Of a stretch of DNA of 39,682 nt, positions 25,652 to 36,714 are shown piece by piece. Where the stretch lies: positions 1,761,096 to 1,800,777 of the forward strand of contig CP070838.1 of NCBI GenBank assembly GCA_020341835.1, written 5' to 3'. How positions within the stretch are numbered: position 1 is the first letter of the stretch; every line of letters begins with the position of its first letter. Under the pieces are notes generated by a model that searched no databases, was not told the DNA's origin, and worked only from the letters and a program-made list of their open reading frames with translations. Position numbers and translations under genes: made by a program. This DNA comes from Thiotrichales bacterium (lineage in GTDB: Bacteria > Pseudomonadota > Gammaproteobacteria > SZUA-229).

Positions 25652-26701
25652 ATGTTTGCCTATATTTCAAAACGTCTGCTGTTGATGATACCGACGTTGA
25701 TCGGGGTGATGCTGATCACTTTCCTGGTGACCCAGTTTGTACCCGGTGGGCCGGTCGAGCAGCTGGTCAGCCAGCTGGAAGGCCGATCTGCGCAGGGTGA
25801 GGCAAGCACCGGCGCGAGAGGCCTGTATCGAGGCGCACACGGCCTGGATCCGGAGCATATCGAGGAAATCAGGGCCCTGTACGGATTCGATAAACCGGTG
25901 CATCAGCGTTTCTTCACCATGATGAAGAACTACCTGAGCTTTGAGTTTGGTGAAAGCTATTTTCACAACCGTTCGGTGATGGAGCTGATCATTGACAAAC
26001 TGCCGGTCTCCATCAGTCTTGGTATGTGGACCTTCTTCATTGTTTATCTTACCTGCATACCGCTTGGAATAGCCAAGGCGGTCAGGGATGGCAGCGTATT
26101 TGACGTCGCTACCAGTACCTTGATACTGATCGGCTATTCAATCCCCGGATTCGTTCTTGGCATCACGCTGCTGGTGCTGCTCGGTGGCGGCAGTTTTCTC
26201 GATATATTCCCGCTGCGCGGCCTGGTTTCTGATAACTGGGACACACTGCCATGGTACGAAAAGATACTGGATTATCTATGGCATATGGTATTGCCGATTA
26301 CGGCATCGGTGATTGGCAGTTTCGCCGTGATGACAATGCTGACCAAAAACAGTTTCCTCGAGGAGATCCGCAAGCAATATGTTTTGACTGCGAGAGCCAA
26401 AGGCGTTAGTGAAAACAATGTGCTGTATCGGCATGTGTTCAGAAATGCGATCATTCCGCTGGTTACGGGTTTTCCGGCAGCGTTCATCGGCGCGTTTTTT
26501 ACCGGCAGTCTGCTGATCGAGACCATCTTCTCACTTGATGGTCTCGGTTTACTCTCCTATGAGTCGGTACTGAAACGTGACTATCCGGTCGTGCTTGGCA
26601 CCCTGTATCTGTTCACGCTGCTGGGCCTGTTTGCAAAGCTGATGGCTGACATCAGCTACGTGTTGATTGATCCCCGAATTCACTTTGAGTCGGTCGACTA
26701 G
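25652..26701 (+). CDS. yejB: YejB-like ABC importer permease
   Basis: This is the first inner-membrane permease of the peptide importer, with 349 residues. It has the DppB-type start [23 protein letters not shown] and about six membrane helices. The ABC-importer loop (EAA motif) appears in the region [20 protein letters not shown]. An acidic and hydrophilic periplasmic stretch (about residues 30-90) precedes the second helix, as in YejB. The gene lies 17 bp (to the chosen yejE start) upstream of yejE. No convincing ribosome site precedes the ATG. Confidence 0.93.
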   Translation: MFAYISKRLLLMIPTLIGVMLITFLVTQFVPGGPVEQLVSQLEGRSAQGEASTGARGLYRGAHGLDPEHIEEIRALYGFDKPVHQRFFTMMKNYLSFEFGESYFHNRSVMELIIDKLPVSISLGMWTFFIVYLTCIPLGIAKAVRDGSVFDVATSTLILIGYSIPGFVLGITLLVLLGGGSFLDIFPLRGLVSDNWDTLPWYEKILDYLWHMVLPITASVIGSFAVMTMLTKNSFLEEIRKQYVLTARAKGVSENNVLYRHVFRNAIIPLVTGFPAAFIGAFFTGSLLIETIFSLDGLGLLSYESVLKRDYPVVLGTLYLFTLLGLFAKLMADISYVLIDPRIHFESVD

Positions 26702-26718
26702 ACGAACGATGGTTGCTG

Positions 26719-27765
26719 ATGACTAACAACGCTACCTTGAATAATGTCCATCTCTCACCGGGCCAGCGGTCGTGGTTGCGTTTCAAGGCAAACAAACGCG
26801 GCTATATCAGTTTGTGGCTGTTTGCGATCCTGTTTTTGCTCAGCCTGTTTGCGGAAGTTCTGTTCAATGACAAACCTCTGATTGTGAGTTATCAGGACGA
26901 GCTGTTTTTTCCGTTCATCAAGGCTTACCCGGAGACTGCATTTGGTGGTGATTTTGATACCGAGGCCGATTACTCGGATCCCTATGTGCGTGATCTGATA
27001 ACAGCAGGTGACAACTGGGTTATCGATCCGCTGATCCACTACAGCTATAACACCATCAACTTCAGATCCGAGTTGCCCAACCCGGCGCCGCCGACCGGGC
27101 AAAACCTGCTGGGTACCGACGACCGTGGCCGGGATGTATTTGCAAGACTGGTTTACGGCTTCCGTATCTCAGTGTTGTTTGCTTTCGCGTTGACAGCGAT
27201 TGGCGTTGTAATTGGTATTCTGGCTGGCGCGGTGCAGGGATATTTTTCGGGCAGGCTCGATCTGATCATGCAACGACTGATCGAGGTCTGGTCATCGATG
27301 CCGGAACTTTACCTGCTGATCATTTTTGCCTCGATCTTTCAGCCCAGCATCTGGCTGTTGATCATACTGCTGTCGATGTTTGGCTGGATGGGATTGTCGG
27401 ATTACGTGCGCGCAGAATTTCTGCGTGGCCGCAATATGGACTATGTACGGGCGGCACGCGCCATGGGCCAGTCCGATGTTGCCATCATGCGCCATCACCT
27501 GTTACCCAACAGCATGACCCCGGTAATCACGTTCCTGCCTTTTCGTATCAGCGGGTCCATCCTGGCCCTGACCAGCCTGGATTTCCTCGGTCTCGGTGTG
27601 CCGCCAACGACACCCAGCCTGGGTGAGCTGCTGGCACAGGGCAAGGAAAATATCGAGGCCTGGTGGCTTTCGCTCGGCACCTTTATCGTACTGGTCGGCA
27701 CCCTGATGTTGCTGATCTTTATTGGCGAGGCTTTGCGCGAAGCCATGGACACCAGGAAGCATTGA
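26719..27765 (+). CDS. yejE: YejE-like ABC importer permease
   Basis: This is the second permease of the importer, with 348 residues from ATG 26719; a TTG at 26713 in frame is less likely. It has the OppC-type N-terminus (LWLFAILFLLSLFAEVLF). A periplasmic region then leads to GTDDRGRDVFARLVYGFRIS. The EAA-loop YVRAARAMGQSDVAIMRHHL and the terminal LGLGVPPTTPSLGELLAQG follow, all standard for the family. It ends 1 bp before the yejF start. Confidence 0.93.
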   Translation: MTNNATLNNVHLSPGQRSWLRFKANKRGYISLWLFAILFLLSLFAEVLFNDKPLIVSYQDELFFPFIKAYPETAFGGDFDTEADYSDPYVRDLITAGDNWVIDPLIHYSYNTINFRSELPNPAPPTGQNLLGTDDRGRDVFARLVYGFRISVLFAFALTAIGVVIGILAGAVQGYFSGRLDLIMQRLIEVWSSMPELYLLIIFASIFQPSIWLLIILLSMFGWMGLSDYVRAEFLRGRNMDYVRAARAMGQSDVAIMRHHLLPNSMTPVITFLPFRISGSILALTSLDFLGLGVPPTTPSLGELLAQGKENIEAWWLSLGTFIVLVGTLMLLIFIGEALREAMDTRKH

Positions 27766-27766
27766 T

Positions 27767-29365
27767 ATGCCAGGCAAACTTATACAGGTCGAGAATCTAA
27801 AGGTCACGTTCAGGACGCAGGGTGGCGATATCGAGGCGGTCCGCGGTGTCAGTTTCGAAATCAGTCAATCCGAGAATGTTGCGATTGTCGGAGAGTCGGG
27901 TTCGGGCAAGTCGGTGACTGCCTTATCCTTGTTGAAGCTGCATGATCCGAAGCAGGTCGATTACCCGGACGGCAGGATCATTTATGCACAGCGTGATCTG
28001 ATGCTGGCCAGTGAGGATGAGATGAGAGCGATTCGGGGCAAGGATATCTCGATGATTTTCCAGGAGCCGATGACCTCATTGAATCCGGTTTATCCGGTCG
28101 GCGTTCAGATCCAGGAAACACTGAAACTGCACAGGAACATGGACAGGGCTGCAGCCAGGAAAATTGCCATCGATCTGCTCGACAGGGTCGGTATCAGGGA
28201 GCCGCAGCACAAGGTTGATTCATTCCCGCATATGCTGTCAGGCGGCCAGCGCCAGCGTGCGATGATCGCGATGGCGCTGGCCTGCGATCCGGTGTTGCTG
28301 ATCGCCGACGAGCCGACCACGGCGCTCGACGTGACCGTTCAGCAGCAGATTCTTGAGCTGCTGAAAGACCTGCAGCGGGACACGGGCATGTCGGTGCTGT
28401 TGATTACGCATGACCTCAATCTGGTGCGCCGTTTTGCCGACCGCGTTTGCGTGATGCACGAAGGTCAGATTGTCGAGCAGGCGAATTCGGCCGAGCTGTT
28501 CCGGCAGCCCCGGCACAGCTACACACGGTATCTGCTCGACAGCGAGCCTGAATCGCGTATTGCAGAAATCGAGCCCGGCAAAGATATCGTGATCCAGGCC
28601 GAGAATGTTCGTGTCTACTTCCCGATCAAGAAGGGTTTTTTCAAACGCAAGGTGGGTGAGGTCAGGGCCGTCGATGATATCGATGTCACGTTAAAACGGG
28701 GTGAAACCCTGGGCATTGTTGGTGAGTCGGGTTCAGGCAAAACGACGCTTGGAATGGCACTATTGAGAATGCTCGATTCAACCGGACAGATACGTTTCAG
28801 GGAGCACGTGATTTCCGATTATCGAGAGCAGCAGATGCGGCCGTTGCGGCGCTTCTTCCAGATCGTATTCCAGGATCCGTTTTCCTCGCTGTCGCCGAGA
28901 ATGACGGTTGAGCAGATTGTCGGGGAAGGCTTGAAGCTGCACTATCCGGAACTGAACAAGACACAGCGTTACGATCGTATTGTGACCACACTGAAAGAAG
29001 TGGGCCTGGATGAGAGCGCGTTGTGGCGTTATCCTCACGAATTTTCCGGCGGTCAACGTCAACGTATCGCGGTGGCGCGAACCGTGATTCTGGAGCCGGA
29101 CGTGATCCTGCTCGACGAACCCACCAGTGCGCTCGACGTTTCGGTACAGAAGCAGGTGTTGAGCCTGCTTTCCGAGCTCCAGGTGAAGCACAAGCTCAGT
29201 TATCTGTTTATCAGCCATGATCTGCGCGTCGTGCGTGCCATGTCGCACCGGGTGATCGTGATGCGCGAGGGTAAAGTCGTCGAATCCGGCGCAGTCGCGG
29301 ATGTTTTCGATAATCCACAGCAAAGTTACACGCAAGAGCTCGCTAAAGCTTCGATTTATCACTAG
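27767..29365 (+). CDS. yejF: YejF-like ABC importer ATPase with two nucleotide-binding domains
   Basis: This is the ATPase that energises the YejBE permeases. The 532-residue chain holds two complete ABC domains. The first has Walker A GESGSGKS, signature [14 protein letters not shown] and Walker [13 protein letters not shown]. The second has [22 protein letters not shown] and [11 protein letters not shown]. Such fused ATPases are usual for YejF. The chosen start (27767) has AGGAAG at 27753-27758 eight bases upstream; the frame extends further up to 27722 without support. No clear terminator follows; 231 bp separate it from iscR. Confidence 0.94.
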   Translation: MPGKLIQVENLKVTFRTQGGDIEAVRGVSFEISQSENVAIVGESGSGKSVTALSLLKLHDPKQVDYPDGRIIYAQRDLMLASEDEMRAIRGKDISMIFQEPMTSLNPVYPVGVQIQETLKLHRNMDRAAARKIAIDLLDRVGIREPQHKVDSFPHMLSGGQRQRAMIAMALACDPVLLIADEPTTALDVTVQQQILELLKDLQRDTGMSVLLITHDLNLVRRFADRVCVMHEGQIVEQANSAELFRQPRHSYTRYLLDSEPESRIAEIEPGKDIVIQAENVRVYFPIKKGFFKRKVGEVRAVDDIDVTLKRGETLGIVGESGSGKTTLGMALLRMLDSTGQIRFREHVISDYREQQMRPLRRFFQIVFQDPFSSLSPRMTVEQIVGEGLKLHYPELNKTQRYDRIVTTLKEVGLDESALWRYPHEFSGGQRQRIAVARTVILEPDVILLDEPTSALDVSVQKQVLSLLSELQVKHKLSYLFISHDLRVVRAMSHRVIVMREGKVVESGAVADVFDNPQQSYTQELAKASIYH

Positions 29366-29525
29366 CCGACGCGCTCGGCTGAGCACACGCTGACCAAAAC
29401 CATAATGGTTTCAGGCCAATTACCCCGTCAAATACGCAATTAAATCAATGGCCTGCGGTGCTGTGCCGCATCCGGGGCCCGTCCGCTGACCCTGTCCCGA
29501 AATAGCTGAGAATATTTTCCGAACA

Positions 29526-29583
29526 ATACTTGACTGTTTTACTGGGTATTTGTACACTAATTCATACTGTTTTAGTCAGGAAT
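29526..29583 (+). promoter_or_regulatory. iscR promoter with two IscR-type operator sites
   Basis: A sigma-70 promoter is visible: TTGACT at 29530-29535, 17-bp spacer, TACACT at 29553-29558. Over the -35 lies 29526-29549, which starts ATACTTGACT and ends TGGGTAT. This is close to the E. coli type 1 IscR box (ATASYYGACT ... AGTCRRSTAT) but one base short in the right arm. A second copy, TACTGTTTTAGTCAGGAAT at 29565-29583, matches 17 of the 19 right-hand positions of the same box. Such sites fit autorepression by [2Fe-2S]-IscR. Confidence 0.7.
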
Positions 29584-29596
29584 TATGAGGTGATTC

Positions 29597-30091
29597 ATGA
29601 GACTTTCAACAAAAGGGCGCTACAGTGTTACGGCCATGCTGGATCTGGCGATTCATGACAAGGCTGGCCCGGTGACTCTGGCTGATATATCCCAATGCCA
29701 GGGTATTTCATTGTCCTATCTGGAGCAGCTGTTCGCCAAGTTGCGCAAAAGCGGCCTGGTGAAGGGCGTACGTGGACCCGGAGGCGGTTATCGTCTGGCA
29801 CGTCCAGCCAGTGAAATCAGCATTGGCCAGATTATCAGTGCGGTCGATGAAAGTGTTGACGTAACCCGCTGTGGCGGCAAGGCAGATTGTGACAACGGCG
29901 AGGCCTGCCTGACGCACGAGCTCTGGACCGAACTCAGTAAACGGCTGTATGATTTTCTGGATAATATTACGCTGTCACAGTTTGTGGACCGACCGGGAAT
30001 TCCCGAGCTGTCATTACAGCGCGATAAAATGAACGGACGTTTTATTCTGGCGAGACGTCAGGCTGAAGCGATTTCCCAGGGTATTGTGTAG
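29597..30091 (+). CDS. iscR: IscR, iron-sulfur cluster-sensing transcription regulator
   Basis: IscR is an Rrf2-family regulator that binds a [2Fe-2S] cluster and represses isc genes when cluster supply is sufficient. The 164-residue protein has a winged helix-turn-helix ([21 protein letters not shown], with recognition region GPGGGYRL). The exact cluster ligands Cys92, Cys98, Cys104 and His107 lie in [17 protein letters not shown]. It starts [18 protein letters not shown], like E. coli IscR. Its own promoter carries likely binding sites. It is followed after 12 bp by iscU, not by iscS. Confidence 0.97.
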   Translation: MRLSTKGRYSVTAMLDLAIHDKAGPVTLADISQCQGISLSYLEQLFAKLRKSGLVKGVRGPGGGYRLARPASEISIGQIISAVDESVDVTRCGGKADCDNGEACLTHELWTELSKRLYDFLDNITLSQFVDRPGIPELSLQRDKMNGRFILARRQAEAISQGIV

Positions 30092-30103
30092 GGGTGACGG
30101 GCT

Positions 30104-30484
30104 ATGGCTTACAGTGAAAAAGTACTTGATCATTATGAAAATCCACGCAACGTCGGTTCATTCAACACGGACGAGGAAAATGTAGGTACCGGCATGGTTG
30201 GAGCACCCGCCTGTGGTGACGTAATGAAACTGCAGATCAAGGTTACTGACGACGGTATCATTGAGGATGCGGTATTCAAAACCTACGGTTGCGGCAGTGC
30301 GATTGCTTCGAGTTCGCTATTGACCGAATGGGTCAAGGGCAAGTCCCTTGAGGAAGCGAAATCGATCAAGAATACGGACATTGCAGAAGAGCTGGCCCTG
30401 CCGCCGGTAAAGATCCACTGTTCGGTACTGGCCGAGGATGCTATCCATGCTGCGATCGAAGACTACAAAGGCAAGCATGACTAA
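30104..30484 (+). CDS. iscU: IscU, iron-sulfur cluster scaffold protein
   Basis: IscU is the scaffold on which [2Fe-2S] clusters are built from sulfur supplied by IscS. The 126-residue protein retains all functional residues: Cys37 with Asp39 (APACGDVM), Cys63 (TYGCGSAI), His105-Cys106 (KIHCSVL) and the HscA-recognition motif LPPVK (99-103). It should therefore be active and work with HscA/HscB encoded elsewhere. In most gammaproteobacteria iscS lies between iscR and iscU, and iscA, hscBA and fdx follow. None of these is in the window. A terminator ends the unit 27 bp later. Confidence 0.96.
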   Translation: MAYSEKVLDHYENPRNVGSFNTDEENVGTGMVGAPACGDVMKLQIKVTDDGIIEDAVFKTYGCGSAIASSSLLTEWVKGKSLEEAKSIKNTDIAEELALPPVKIHCSVLAEDAIHAAIEDYKGKHD

Positions 30485-30510
30485 CGACATTCTGTGGGAT
30501 TTGCGGTAAG

Positions 30511-30536
30511 AAAAAGCCCGCTTAGCGGGCTTTTTT
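30511..30536 (+). terminator. rho-independent terminator after iscU
   Basis: A stem AAAAAGCCCGC/GCGGGCTTTTT with loop TTA (30511-30535) runs into a T-stretch to 30536. It is compact and GC-rich at the loop end. It marks the end of the two-gene iscRU transcript. Confidence 0.92.
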
Positions 30537-30563
30537 GTGTGCGTTAACATCAAAAGCTATAAT
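30535..30563 (+). promoter_or_regulatory. probable acnB promoter
   Basis: A perfect -10 TATAAT lies at 30558-30563. A weak -35 (TTGTGT, 30535-30540) is 17 bp upstream and abuts the iscU terminator. The transcript leader would be about 30 bases. Confidence 0.5.
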
Positions 30564-30598
30564 ACGCACCCTGTTTCGAGATCTACCGAGGTGAACAC

Positions 30599-33160
30599 GT
30601 GCTTGAGGCTTATCGTAAACATGTCGCTGACAGGCAAGCTGAAGGCTTGCCACCACTGCCGCTCGACGCCCAGCAGGTCGCTGATCTGGTCGAATTGATC
30701 AAGAGCCCGCCAGCGGGTGAAGAAGAGTTCCTGCTCGATCTGCTGGTGAACCGGGTACCGCCCGGCGTAGATCAGGCCGCCTATGTCAAAGCCGCTTTTC
30801 TCGCTGATGTTGCCAAGGGGAAGGTTGAGTGCGCGCTGATCGATCGAAATCGCGCCACTGAACTGCTCGGAACCATGCTTGGCGGCTATAACATCCAGCC
30901 GTTGATCGAATTACTCGATGATGAAGTGACCGCCGATTCGGCAGCCGCTGCGCTGGCGCATACTCGGCTTATCTACGATGCGTTTCATGACGTTGCGGAT
31001 AAAGCTGACAGCAACGCCCATGCTGCGCGTGTGCTGCGCTCATGGGCCGAAGCTGAATGGTTCACCACGCTGCCGGCGCTGAGCGAAGAAATTGCCGTCA
31101 CGGTATTCAAGGTTCCGGGTGAAACCAACACTGACGATCTTTCACCGGCGACAGAAGCGTGGAGTCGGCCGGATATACCGCTGCATGCAAAATCCATGTT
31201 GATCAGCAAGATGGATAATCCACTGCAAACGCTGGATGAACTCAAGAAGAAAGGTCATCCGGTCGCCTATGTCGGTGATGTGGTCGGTACCGGCTCGTCA
31301 CGCAAGTCTGCGATCAATTCCGTGTTGTGGCATATGGGATCCGACATACCCTTTGTGCCGAACAAGCGTGAAGGTGGTGTCGTGCTGGGTGGAAAGATTG
31401 CGCCGATTTTTTTCAATACCGCGGAAGACTCCGGGGCGCTGCCGATCGAGTGTGATGTCAGCGGCATGGAAATGGGCGACGTGATTCGTATCCGCCCGTT
31501 CGACGGCGTCATACTGAACGAAGCCGGAGAAGAACTGTGCAGTTTCGATCTGCGTCCAACCACACTGCCGGATGAAGTACGCGCGAACGGGCGTATTCCT
31601 TTGATCATCGGTCGTGGGCTGACAGAAAGGGCACGCGAGTTTCTCGGTGAAGCACCTACCGACGTATTCCTCAGGCCGGCAGAGGTCGTCGACACGGGCA
31701 AGGGTTACACACTGGCGCAGAAAATGGTCGGTCGCGCCTGTGGTGTCGAGGGTGTCCGGCCCGGTGCCTATTGTGAACCGAAGATGACGACCGTTGGATC
31801 CCAGGATACGACCGGTGCGATGACACGCGATGAGCTGAAGGAACTGGCCTGTCTGGGTTTTTCGGCGGATCTGGTCATGCAGAGCTTCTGTCATACAGCA
31901 GCCTACCCCAAACCGGTGGATGTCAAACTGCAGCACGAGCTGCCTGATTTTATGCAAACGCGTGGTGGTGTCGCGCTGCGTCCCGGCGACGGCATCATTC
32001 ATTCATGGCTCAACCGGATGATATTGCCTGATACGGTGGGTACCGGCGGTGATTCACACACACGTTTCCCGCTTGGCATCAGTTTTCCGGCCGGATCGGG
32101 CCTGGTTGCCTTTGGTGCCGCACTGGGTGTGATGCCGCTGGACATGCCGGAATCGGTGCTGGTGCGTTTCAAGGGCGAAATGCAGCCTGGTATTACCCTG
32201 CGTGATCTTGTCAATGCGATTCCTTATGTCGCGATTCAAAAGGGTTTGCTCACCGTCGAGAAGAAAGGCAAGAAGAACGTCTTCAATGGCCGCGTGCTGG
32301 AAATCGAGGGACTGCCTGACCTCAAGGTCGAGCAGGCGTTCGAGTTATCAGATGCGTCCGCAGAACGTTCGGCCAATGGCTGCACCATCCACCTGAACAG
32401 GGAACCGGTCATCGAATTTCTGAATTCGAACATCACCTTGCTGAAGTGGATGATCGCAAACGGTTACGAGGACCAGCGCACAATTCAGCGTCGTATCAAG
32501 GCGATGCAGGACTGGTTACTGGATCCTCAGTTACTCGAAGCGGATGCTGATGCCGAGTATGCAGAAATCATCGAGATCGATCTGAACGAAATCACCGAAC
32601 CCTTACTGGCATGCCCGAATGATCCTGACGATATCAAACCTTTATCCGAAGTCAGCGGCGACAAGGTCGACGAAGTATTCATCGGTTCATGCATGACCAA
32701 TATCGGACATTATCGTGCGGCCAGCAAGGTGCTCGACGGAATTACCAGCATGCCGACACGGATGTGGATTGTGCCGCCGACAAAAATGGATGCGCATCAG
32801 TTGATGGAAGAAGGCCACTACAGCGTTTTCGGCAAGGCCGGTGCCCGCACCGAAGTGCCGGGCTGTTCGCTGTGTATGGGTAACCAGGCGCGGGTTGCTG
32901 ACAATGCAACGGTGTTATCGACATCGACTCGCAACTTCCCCAATCGCCTGGGTAATGGTGCCAATGTTTATCTTGCTTCGGCTGAGTTGAGCGCCGTAAC
33001 CGCGACGCTGGGCTATATACCGACGATGGCCGAGTACATGGATCATATGAAATCCTTTGACGCCGCATCGGCCGATATCTACCGTTACCTCAATTTCGAC
33101 CAGATACCGGATTACACTGAAATAGCTGATACCGTTACCGTAGAGCTGGCCCAGGAATAG
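30599..33160 (+). CDS. acnB: AcnB, aconitate hydratase B
   Basis: AcnB interconverts citrate and isocitrate in the TCA cycle through a [4Fe-4S] cluster. The 853-residue protein begins at GTG 30599, giving the AcnB-typical [25 protein letters not shown] lies just upstream. An N-terminal HEAT-like domain is followed by the swivel domain ([20 protein letters not shown]). The cluster-binding cysteines are Cys698 ([10 protein letters not shown]), Cys756 and Cys759 ([12 protein letters not shown]). Length is close to E. coli AcnB (865 aa). It starts a run with crcB, DUF190 and serS. Confidence 0.97.
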   Translation: MLEAYRKHVADRQAEGLPPLPLDAQQVADLVELIKSPPAGEEEFLLDLLVNRVPPGVDQAAYVKAAFLADVAKGKVECALIDRNRATELLGTMLGGYNIQPLIELLDDEVTADSAAAALAHTRLIYDAFHDVADKADSNAHAARVLRSWAEAEWFTTLPALSEEIAVTVFKVPGETNTDDLSPATEAWSRPDIPLHAKSMLISKMDNPLQTLDELKKKGHPVAYVGDVVGTGSSRKSAINSVLWHMGSDIPFVPNKREGGVVLGGKIAPIFFNTAEDSGALPIECDVSGMEMGDVIRIRPFDGVILNEAGEELCSFDLRPTTLPDEVRANGRIPLIIGRGLTERAREFLGEAPTDVFLRPAEVVDTGKGYTLAQKMVGRACGVEGVRPGAYCEPKMTTVGSQDTTGAMTRDELKELACLGFSADLVMQSFCHTAAYPKPVDVKLQHELPDFMQTRGGVALRPGDGIIHSWLNRMILPDTVGTGGDSHTRFPLGISFPAGSGLVAFGAALGVMPLDMPESVLVRFKGEMQPGITLRDLVNAIPYVAIQKGLLTVEKKGKKNVFNGRVLEIEGLPDLKVEQAFELSDASAERSANGCTIHLNREPVIEFLNSNITLLKWMIANGYEDQRTIQRRIKAMQDWLLDPQLLEADADAEYAEIIEIDLNEITEPLLACPNDPDDIKPLSEVSGDKVDEVFIGSCMTNIGHYRAASKVLDGITSMPTRMWIVPPTKMDAHQLMEEGHYSVFGKAGARTEVPGCSLCMGNQARVADNATVLSTSTRNFPNRLGNGANVYLASAELSAVTATLGYIPTMAEYMDHMKSFDAASADIYRYLNFDQIPDYTEIADTVTVELAQE

Positions 33161-33166
33161 AAAATC

Positions 33167-33541
33167 TTGAAGGCGCTGATTTTTATTGCGGTCGGCGGCG
33201 CAGTCGGGGCGGTACTTCGATACCTGACATCGGTCACCGTCTATGCGTTCATGGGCAGGGGCTTTCCCTACGGCACCCTGTTCGTCAATGTATCGGGCTC
33301 TATGCTGATGGGTTTGCTCAGTGTGATGATGCTGGAGCGGCTCGATCTGGGACCGGAGTGGCGCGCGGCTGTACTGGTTGGTGTGCTCGGTTCGTTTACA
33401 ACTTTTTCAACATTTTCAATCGAAACGCTAAATCTGCTGGAGCAGGGCGAAGTGGTCCGTGCGACGGCAAATATTGTACTGAGCGTGCTGTTATGTCTGG
33501 TAGCGGTATGGTCTGGCGTATTGATAGGGCGTCAATTATGA
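33167..33541 (+). CDS. crcB: CrcB/Fluc, fluoride ion channel
   Basis: CrcB is a small dimeric membrane channel that exports fluoride. The 124-residue protein has four hydrophobic helices and the family signatures GGAVGAVLRY, FVNVSGSMLMG and GVLGSFTTFSTFS. The start is a TTG at 33167 giving MKALIFIAVGG; there is no closer ATG. Only 6 bp separate it from acnB and it overlaps the next gene by 4 bp (ATGA). A fluoride riboswitch is not seen, so expression probably follows acnB. Confidence 0.93.
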   Translation: MKALIFIAVGGAVGAVLRYLTSVTVYAFMGRGFPYGTLFVNVSGSMLMGLLSVMMLERLDLGPEWRAAVLVGVLGSFTTFSTFSIETLNLLEQGEVVRATANIVLSVLLCLVAVWSGVLIGRQL

Positions 33542-33831
33542 AAGTTACCGTTGCAAGAATATACATTACCGAAGGTAAACACATTCACGAAAAGATCTTT
33601 CAGCGTCTGCATGATGAACACAAGGTGCGGGGCGTAACGGTTTACCGGGGAATCACCGGATTCGGCAAATCAGGTGAAACACATTCATCCACCCTGCTCG
33701 ATGTATCGTTTGACCTGCCTGTTGTCGTCGAGTTTTTTGATGACGAGGACAAGGTCAGAATGGCCCTCGAGGCTATCGCTGACCTGATAACCCCCGGTCA
33801 TGTGTTAACATTTGCGGCTGATTTTTCCTGA
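33538..33831 (+). CDS. DUF190 family protein, PII-like fold
   Basis: This is a small soluble protein of 97 residues in the DUF190 family, which is often encoded beside crcB. The pattern is KVTVARIYITEGKHIHEKIF, then VRGVTVYRGITGFGKSGETH and the acidic FFDDEDKVRMALEAI. DUF190 proteins have a ferredoxin-like PII fold. The molecular role is unknown; a link to fluoride handling or regulation of the channel is inferred from gene pairing only. The start ATG 33538 overlaps the crcB stop; the frame reads further back to 33358 inside crcB but without support. Confidence 0.88.
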   Translation: MKVTVARIYITEGKHIHEKIFQRLHDEHKVRGVTVYRGITGFGKSGETHSSTLLDVSFDLPVVVEFFDDEDKVRMALEAIADLITPGHVLTFAADFS

Positions 33832-33841
33832 GTGGTTTTAA

Positions 33842-35122
<1,281 letters not shown>

Positions 35123-35130
35123 AAACAAAA

Positions 35131-35220
35131 CCGCACAGGCGCGGAGTACACAGAGGATGATAATATGTTCTGTGATATTACTTTGAAAAAGACCCCTGTG
35201 TACTCAGTGTCCCTGCAGTG
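35131..35220. repeat. decayed inverted repeat between serS and nnr
   Basis: GCGGAGTACACAGAGG (35141-35156) and CCCCTGTGTACTCAGTG (35193-35209) are near-perfect inverted arms (GAGTACACAGAGG against GAGTACACAGGGG). Flanking CGCACAGGC and CCCTGCAGTG extend the resemblance to the accCGCAGAGGCGCAGAG...-type repeats seen in many environmental genomes. The right end supplies the GTG start of nnr. About 35 AT-rich bases form the loop. Confidence 0.55.
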
Positions 35221-36714
35221 AACAAACTTCCAACAAGTCTTTATAGTGCTGAAGCCGTCGCGCGTCTTGATCAGATCGCGATCAAGGACCACGGCATACC
35301 CGGTTATACCTTGATGCGCAGGGCAGGGCATGCGGTTCTGGCTGCGTTGCAGCAGCATTATCCGGCTGCCAGATCCATCCTTGTTCTATGCGGTGCGGGA
35401 AATAACGCCGGTGATGGCTATGTGCTTGCGCGCCTGGCACAGGCTGGTGGGTTCGATGTGCGCGTGCTTAGCATGATCGATCCCGCCGGTTTGAAAGGTG
35501 ATGCCAGCCAGGCCTGGCTGCACTGGCGGGAATGCGGTGAAACAGGACTTTATCAGCATGAGCCGGTGATCAATGCCGATATTATCGTTGATGCCCTGCT
35601 TGGAACCGGCCTGACACGCGAAGTCGATAACGACTGGAAAACATTGATCGGAAGCGTTAACCGGTCAGGTATTCCGGTGATATCGGTTGACATACCTTCG
35701 GGGCTGAATGCGGATACGGGTGTGATTGCCGGTGCTGCTGTCAACGCCAGTCACACCGTCACCTTTATCGGGCTGAAAAAAGGTATGTTCACGGGCAGTG
35801 GCAAGGCCTGTAGCGGTGAAATCATTTTTGACAATCTTCAGCTGCCAGAGCAGGCCTATGAATCAGTCAGGGCGGATGCCGAGCTGTTGCATTATCCGTC
35901 GCAGTGGTCATTGCCGCCACGTCGGCATGACATCCATAAAGGCAAGAACGGTCATGTTCTGATAATTGGCGGAAATTACGGCATGCCAGGTGCTGTCATT
36001 CTTGCCGCGCGCGCGGCTCTGAGATCCGGTGCCGGCCTGGTGTCGGTTTTGACGCGGCCGGATCATATCAATGCTGTGGCGGCAGCGTGCCCTGAAAGCA
36101 TGGTCCACGGCAGTATCAATGGGGAAATCCATGCGGATTTGCTGGAGAAAGCCGACTACATTGCAATCGGCTGTGGCCTGGGGCAGGACGCATGGGCGCA
36201 GCGCCTGCTTTATCTGGCGCTGGATTCGACAATACCGATGGTCGTCGATGCCGACGCATTGAATCTAATGGCGTCAAAGGATTATTTGAGCCTGACCGAG
36301 GAGTGTATTATTACACCACACCCCGGTGAAGCCTCGCGCTGCCTTAAATTGAGAAAGCGCGACATCCAGTGTGACCGCTACCAGGCTGCGCGTTTGCTCA
36401 AGCAGAAATGCAGCGCGCATGTAGTACTCAAGGGTTCGGGTACAATTATTCAGCAGGACGGCCATGCTCAGGTTTGTGCATTCGGTAATCCAGCGATGGC
36501 AACGGCCGGGATGGGCGACGTGCTCACCGGAATGATGGCGTCTCTGGCTGCACAACAGATCGTCGTTGCAGGTGATCTGGCCAGGGCGGTCAGGGCCGCC
36601 GTCTGCCTGCATTCGATTGCAGGTGATCTGGCCGCCGGGGGTGATGATCGTGGTGTAATTGCCACCGATGTGATTGAATATATTCGTGCAGCGAGCAGGT
36701 ACCGTGGAGAGTGA
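35218..36714 (+). CDS. nnr: Nnr, bifunctional NAD(P)H-hydrate epimerase/dehydratase
   Basis: Nnr repairs hydrated (damaged) NADH and NADPH. The 498-residue protein fuses the N-terminal epimerase (YjeF-N; about 1-215; CGAGNNAGDGYVLARLA, VDIPSGLNADTG) to the C-terminal ADP-dependent dehydratase (about 225-490; GNYGMPGAVILAARAALRSG, ITPHPGEASR and GNPAMATAGMGDVLTGMMAS). The start is GTG 35218, which lies in the edge of an inverted repeat and has no clear ribosome site; the domain start nevertheless fits. It overlaps tsaE by 4 bp. The order nnr-tsaE-amidase is conserved. Confidence 0.95.
   Translation: MNKLPTSLYSAEAVARLDQIAIKDHGIPGYTLMRRAGHAVLAALQQHYPAARSILVLCGAGNNAGDGYVLARLAQAGGFDVRVLSMIDPAGLKGDASQAWLHWRECGETGLYQHEPVINADIIVDALLGTGLTREVDNDWKTLIGSVNRSGIPVISVDIPSGLNADTGVIAGAAVNASHTVTFIGLKKGMFTGSGKACSGEIIFDNLQLPEQAYESVRADAELLHYPSQWSLPPRRHDIHKGKNGHVLIIGGNYGMPGAVILAARAALRSGAGLVSVLTRPDHINAVAAACPESMVHGSINGEIHADLLEKADYIAIGCGLGQDAWAQRLLYLALDSTIPMVVDADALNLMASKDYLSLTEECIITPHPGEASRCLKLRKRDIQCDRYQAARLLKQKCSAHVVLKGSGTIIQQDGHAQVCAFGNPAMATAGMGDVLTGMMASLAAQQIVVAGDLARAVRAAVCLHSIAGDLAAGGDDRGVIATDVIEYIRAASRYRGE

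Noticed and set aside
29397-29411. AAACCAT-A-ATGGTTT palindrome after yejF
   Set aside because: The arms are 7 bp with a one-base centre and no T-run, so it cannot fold as a terminator. It may be chance.
30485-30598. Fluoride riboswitch upstream of the acnB-crcB run
   Set aside because: The spacer holds a plain terminator and a promoter; I see no pseudoknot core of the crcB motif.
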